Source of the DNA: Deltaproteobacteria bacterium
GTDB lineage: Bacteria > Desulfobacterota > DSM-4660 > Desulfatiglandales > Desulfatiglandaceae
DNA length: 7,051 nucleotides
NCBI GenBank assembly: GCA_029932035.1
Contig: JAOZQV010000194.1
Span: 1-7,051 of the forward strand
Direction of reading: 5' to 3'
In this document: piece after piece, positions 3,956-7,051 of the stretch
Position numbering within the stretch: the stretch's first letter is position 1
How the letters are laid out: every line of letters starts with the position of its first letter
Notes under the pieces: model-generated
Told to the model about the DNA's origin: nothing
Databases searched by the model: none
Seen by the model: only the letters and a program-made list of their open reading frames with translations
Program-made: the position numbers and the translations under genes

Positions 3956-6900
3956 ATGTTAGGAACTGATGGTGTCAAAAGGCGTATAAGAAGAAGTTTC
4001 GGGAAGATTGATAAGATCATGGAAACCCCGAATCTGATTGACATGCAGAAGAGGTCTTACGAACGATTCTTGCAGAAGGACGTGCCACCGGAGAATCGCG
4101 AGGAGGTGGGACTTCAAGGGGCCTTTAAAGGTGTTTTTCCCATCCATGACTTTGCCCGCACCTCTTCTCTCGAATTTGTCAAGTATAAATTTGAAGATGT
4201 CAAGCATAGTGAAGGGGATTGCCTGAACAAAGGGATGACCTATGAAGCCCCCGTCAGACTAACGGTGCGATTAGTTGTGTTTGATACTGATACTGCTAAT
4301 GACACAAGAAGCATCAGGGATATTAAAGAGCAGGAAATCTACTTCGGCACCCTACCTATGATGACTGACCGAGGGACTTTCATCGTAAACGGGACTGAGC
4401 GGGCTGTCGTAAGCCAGCTCCACCGGTCTCCGGGGGCGTTTTTTGACCATGACAAGGGAAAGACTCATTCCAGCGGAAAGCTTCTCTATTACGCCCGGAT
4501 AATCCCACTGAGAGGGTCCTGGCTTGATTTTGAGTTTGACCCTAAGGATTTCCTGTATGTTCGTATTGACAGAAGAAGAAAATTTCCGGCAACCATTCTG
4601 TTGAAAGCGCTCGGGTATTCTGCCAAGGAAATTTTGCGTTATTTCTATAAGACTGAAATGATTTCTATTGGCGAGGTTGGGGGATGGCGGGAGGCCAGGG
4701 CTGAGGATTTAGTACAGGAAAATGTTCCAAAAGATATTGTTGACCCTGAAACTAAAAAGGTTTTGGCCAAGCAAGGTGCGAAATTTACCAAACGCCTTCT
4801 TAAGACCCTTCAATCTGCCGACTTGGCCCGTCCGAGCATTCCTTTTCCGAGACGTGTAACCGTAGAACTTGAAGATGGAGAAGAACTATTTTTTGCTGAT
4901 GACGTCCTGGACCCTGAAACGGGTGAAGTCCTTGTTGCCAAGGGACAGGCGCTGACCAATGAACAGCGTGAAATCATTAAAGAAAAAGGAGTTGATGAAA
5001 TAATATGCATCGACCCTAAACGGGTACGTATCCCTGTCGATCATGAAGATATCGAAAGTCGCGTGATCGTGGGGGATTTCATAGATCCCGAGACGGGCGA
5101 GGTGATAATTGAGGGCAATCAAACTCTTAGTTTGGAAACCATTGAAGTTTTAAAGGGAAAGGGGATTGCTGAGATTGAGTGCCTTGTCTTGGGCGGCCAG
5201 GGAGTAATTCCCAGTATTAGGGAGACCCTCCTTGTGGACAAGATAAATGCTCCGGACGAAGCGGTGCTTGATATCTATCGAAAGATGCGGCCCAGTAGTC
5301 CGCCTACACCGGAGGTAGCAGAGGGTTTTTTCAATAAACTTTTCTTTAACTTCGACACCTATGATCTTTCCAAGGTTGGGCGACTTAAGTTGAACTATCG
5401 ACTCAATCTCGATGTTCCCCTGGAGCATCGTATCTTGAGAAAAGAGGATATATTTGCCGTAGTCGAGGAGTTGATCCGTTTGAAAAGTGTTGAGTCTGCC
5501 GGAGACGATATCGATAACCTTGGCAACAGGCGAGTGAGGGCGGTGGGAGAACTCCTGGAAAATCAGTACAGGATTGGGCTCGTAAGGATGGAAAGGGCGA
5601 TCAAGGAGAGGATGAGTCTTCAAGAGGTGGAGACGTTGATGCCCCACGATTTGATCAATTCTAAACCTGCAACTGCCGTGGTAAAGGAGTTCTTCGGGAC
5701 AAGCCAGCTTTCTCAATTTATGGATCAGACCAACCCGTTGTCCGAAGTCACCCATAAACGGAGACTGAGCGCCTTAGGTCCTGGCGGCCTTACCCGGGAA
5801 AGAGCAGGATTTGAGGTACGGGATGTTCATCCCACCCACTATGGCAGGATTTGTCCAATTGAGACACCAGAAGGCCCTAATATCGGGCTGATTGTCTCCT
5901 TGAGTACTTATGCGAGGGTCAATGACTTTGGATTTATAGAAACGCCATACAGGCATGTTCAAGATAACAAAGCGACGGATAGAATTGAATACTTGTCCGC
6001 CTTGGATGAAAAGGATTATCCGATTGCCCAAGCGAATGCCCCATTGGATAGTAATGGTCGTTTTATCCGCGAGGAGGCAGCGGTGCGGATAAAGGGTGAG
6101 GCAGACAAAAAACCTGTCCAGGACGTTAAATATATGGATGTGTCTCCGGATCAGCTTGTTAGTGTTTCGGCCTCTCTGATTCCTTTTTTAGAACATGATG
6201 ATGCCAACAGGGCCTTGATGGGATCAAATATGCAGCGACAGGGTGTTCCCCTCCTTAGAGCCAAGGCCCCTTTGGTCGGCACCGGAGTGGAAGGCGTTGT
6301 TGCGCGGGATTCAGGTGTTTCGGTTATTGCCAAAAGGGATGGAGTAGTGGAAGACGTGGATGCCTGCAGGATCGTTATCAGGTCAAGCGGGGTTGTGGAT
6401 AGTGATGAGCCCGAAGTGGAAATATACAAGTTGATGAAATTCAAGAAATCCAACCAGAACAGTTGCTATACACAAAAGCCGATTGTGAAGAAGGGGGATG
6501 TGGTAAGGAAGGGACAGGTTATCGCTGATGGACCTGCCACTGAATTAGGGGAACTTGCTTTGGGCCGGAACGTCATGGTCGCCTTTATGTCATGGGGTGG
6601 ATATAATTTTGAGGATTCCATTCTTATTAGCGAAAGAGTGGTAAAAGAAGATATCTACACCTCCATCCACATTGAAGAATTTGAAGTCGTCTCAAGGGAT
6701 ACCAAGTTAGGCAAGGAAGAGATCACCAAGGACATCCCAAATGTGGGCGAAGAAGCGTTAAAGAACTTAGATGAAAGCGGAATCATAAAGGTTGGCGCTG
6801 AAATTGATCCTGGCGATATCTTGGTAGGGAAGATAACCCCAAAAGGCGAGACTCAGCTATCCCCGGAAGAGAAGCTCTTGAGGGCCATATTCGGAGACAA

Positions 6901-7051
6901 GGCCGGAGATGTTAAGGATTCATCTCTGAAAGTTCCTCCCGGTGTCCGCGGCATTGTGATTGATGCCAAGGTGTTCTCGAGGGGCGGTGTTGAAAAGGAC
7001 GAGCGGAGTCTTGCTATTGAAGCAGAAGAGACTGCTCTTCTCAGAAAAGAT
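3956..7051 (+). CDS. rpoB: DNA-directed RNA polymerase subunit beta (5' portion, cut by window)
   Basis: The frame is open for 1,032 codons to the window edge with no stop or frameshift. This is about three-quarters of a beta subunit, which forms one jaw of RNA polymerase and part of its active centre. In order: the N-terminal protrusion (MLGTDGVKRRIRRSF; LPMMTDRGTFIVNGTER at 134-150; SQLHRSPGAFFDHDKGKTHS from 153) and the lobe with RGSWLDFEFDPKDF and IDRRRKFPATILLKAL. A lobe insert follows (about 250-412) with three tandem DPET modules. Then come MRPSSPPTPE, the fork with the rifampicin region (583-605), GLTRERAGFEVRDVHPTHYGR and CPIETPEGPNIGL. The active-site segment GGYNFEDSILISE has E886 and D887 equivalent to E. 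coli E813/D814. The window ends near E. coli residue 959, before the hybrid-binding and clamp-contacting C-terminus. rpoC is expected downstream. Confidence 0.98.
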   Translation, partial: MLGTDGVKRRIRRSFGKIDKIMETPNLIDMQKRSYERFLQKDVPPENREEVGLQGAFKGVFPIHDFARTSSLEFVKYKFEDVKHSEGDCLNKGMTYEAPVRLTVRLVVFDTDTANDTRSIRDIKEQEIYFGTLPMMTDRGTFIVNGTERAVVSQLHRSPGAFFDHDKGKTHSSGKLLYYARIIPLRGSWLDFEFDPKDFLYVRIDRRRKFPATILLKALGYSAKEILRYFYKTEMISIGEVGGWREARAEDLVQENVPKDIVDPETKKVLAKQGAKFTKRLLKTLQSADLARPSIPFPRRVTVELEDGEELFFADDVLDPETGEVLVAKGQALTNEQREIIKEKGVDEIICIDPKRVRIPVDHEDIESRVIVGDFIDPETGEVIIEGNQTLSLETIEVLKGKGIAEIECLVLGGQGVIPSIRETLLVDKINAPDEAVLDIYRKMRPSSPPTPEVAEGFFNKLFFNFDTYDLSKVGRLKLNYRLNLDVPLEHRILRKEDIFAVVEELIRLKSVESAGDDIDNLGNRRVRAVGELLENQYRIGLVRMERAIKERMSLQEVETLMPHDLINSKPATAVVKEFFGTSQLSQFMDQTNPLSEVTHKRRLSALGPGGLTRERAGFEVRDVHPTHYGRICPIETPEGPNIGLIVSLSTYARVNDFGFIETPYRHVQDNKATDRIEYLSALDEKDYPIAQANAPLDSNGRFIREEAAVRIKGEADKKPVQDVKYMDVSPDQLVSVSASLIPFLEHDDANRALMGSNMQRQGVPLLRAKAPLVGTGVEGVVARDSGVSVIAKRDGVVEDVDACRIVIRSSGVVDSDEPEVEIYKLMKFKKSNQNSCYTQKPIVKKGDVVRKGQVIADGPATELGELALGRNVMVAFMSWGGYNFEDSILISERVVKEDIYTSIHIEEFEVVSRDTKLGKEEITKDIPNVGEEALKNLDESGIIKVGAEIDPGDILVGKITPKGETQLSPEEKLLRAIFGDKAGDVKDSSLKVPPGVRGIVIDAKVFSRGGVEKDERSLAIEAEETALLRKD
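4709..5185 (+). repeat. Coding region of three tandem modules in the beta lobe insert
   Basis: Within rpoB, residues ~252-295, ~311-354 and ~370-411 share the pattern hydrophobic-D-(x)-DPET-G/K-E/K-V-(I/L), then a Gly/Asn-rich turn, Leu/Phe-(T/S), a helix and KGI/V-x-E-I. The DPET tetrads start at residues 263, 319 and 377, a period of 56-58 residues. The first copy is the most diverged (DPETKKVL) and ends in a Pro-rich linker. The second and third are closer to each other (DPETGEVL and DPETGEVI). The region corresponds to E. coli lineage-specific insert SI1 in the lobe, where from memory only two such modules are found. Confidence 0.8.
5702..5770 (+). other. Rifampicin resistance-determining region of rpoB, wild-type-like
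   Basis: Residues 583-605 read SQLSQFMDQTNPLSEVTHKR and continue to S605. Numbering is 74 above E. coli, so Q587, D590, H600 and S605 correspond to Q513, D516, H526 and S531, all carrying the sensitive residue. The only obvious differences from E. coli are T592 (Asn518) and conservative V598 and L604. The enzyme is predicted to be rifampicin-sensitive. Confidence 0.85.

Noticed and set aside
5150..5755. Long open frame of 201 codons on the minus strand within rpoB
   Set aside because: It lies fully antisense to conserved rpoB codons, has no ribosome binding site or recognisable product, and its length is explained by the codon bias of the gene on the other strand.
1..7051. Mobile element, CRISPR array, defence or other accessory system
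   Set aside because: No transposase, integrase, regularly spaced repeat array or unfamiliar gene is present. All coding space is taken by conserved housekeeping genes in their usual order.

Overview
This window is a stretch of bacterial core information-processing genes, all on the + strand. The order is tuf (last 16 codons) - rpmG - tRNA-Trp(CCA) - secE - nusG - rplK - rplA - [structured leader] - rplJ - rplL - rpoB (first 1,032 codons, cut by the window edge). This is the classical conserved secE/nusG/L11-L1/L10-L12/rpoBC cluster. Base composition is moderate in GC. The beta subunit carries a multi-copy insert in the lobe and an E. coli-like rifampicin pocket, and L33 is the zinc-ribbon form. 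Together these suggest a Gram-negative bacterium of the Desulfobacterota/deltaproteobacterial type. That placement is inferred from general sequence character, not from a search.

Region 1-1343 holds the end of EF-Tu, a 49-residue L33 gene, a complete tRNA-Trp with encoded CCA only 17 nt after rpmG, then SecE and NusG. SecE has an unusual Lys/Arg-rich, A-rich N-terminal extension and no clear ribosome binding site at its likely start. Region 1365-2520 encodes L11 and L1 with short gaps, probably co-transcribed with nusG. Region 2521-2880 is a 360-nt non-coding gap. Its second half is an L10-leader-type RNA element whose terminal helix is perfectly complementary over 10 bp. Its first half contains several additional small hairpins and short repeats. 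Region 2881-3817 encodes L10 and L7/L12, the stalk proteins that L11 sits beside on the ribosome. Region 3818-3955 is a 138-nt gap with five degenerate tandem heptamers (TCAATNN) ending just before the rpoB ribosome binding site. From 3956 to the end is rpoB, open and uninterrupted.

The genes serve linked processes: translation elongation (EF-Tu, L33, L11, L1, L10, L12, tRNA-Trp), transcription (RpoB, with NusG as the elongation factor) and protein export (SecE). No mobile element, CRISPR array, defence gene or novel system is visible. The points most worth a second look are the three tandem modules in the beta lobe insert (E. coli appears to have two), the SecE extension and start problem, the heptamer array, and the extra structure upstream of the L10 leader.
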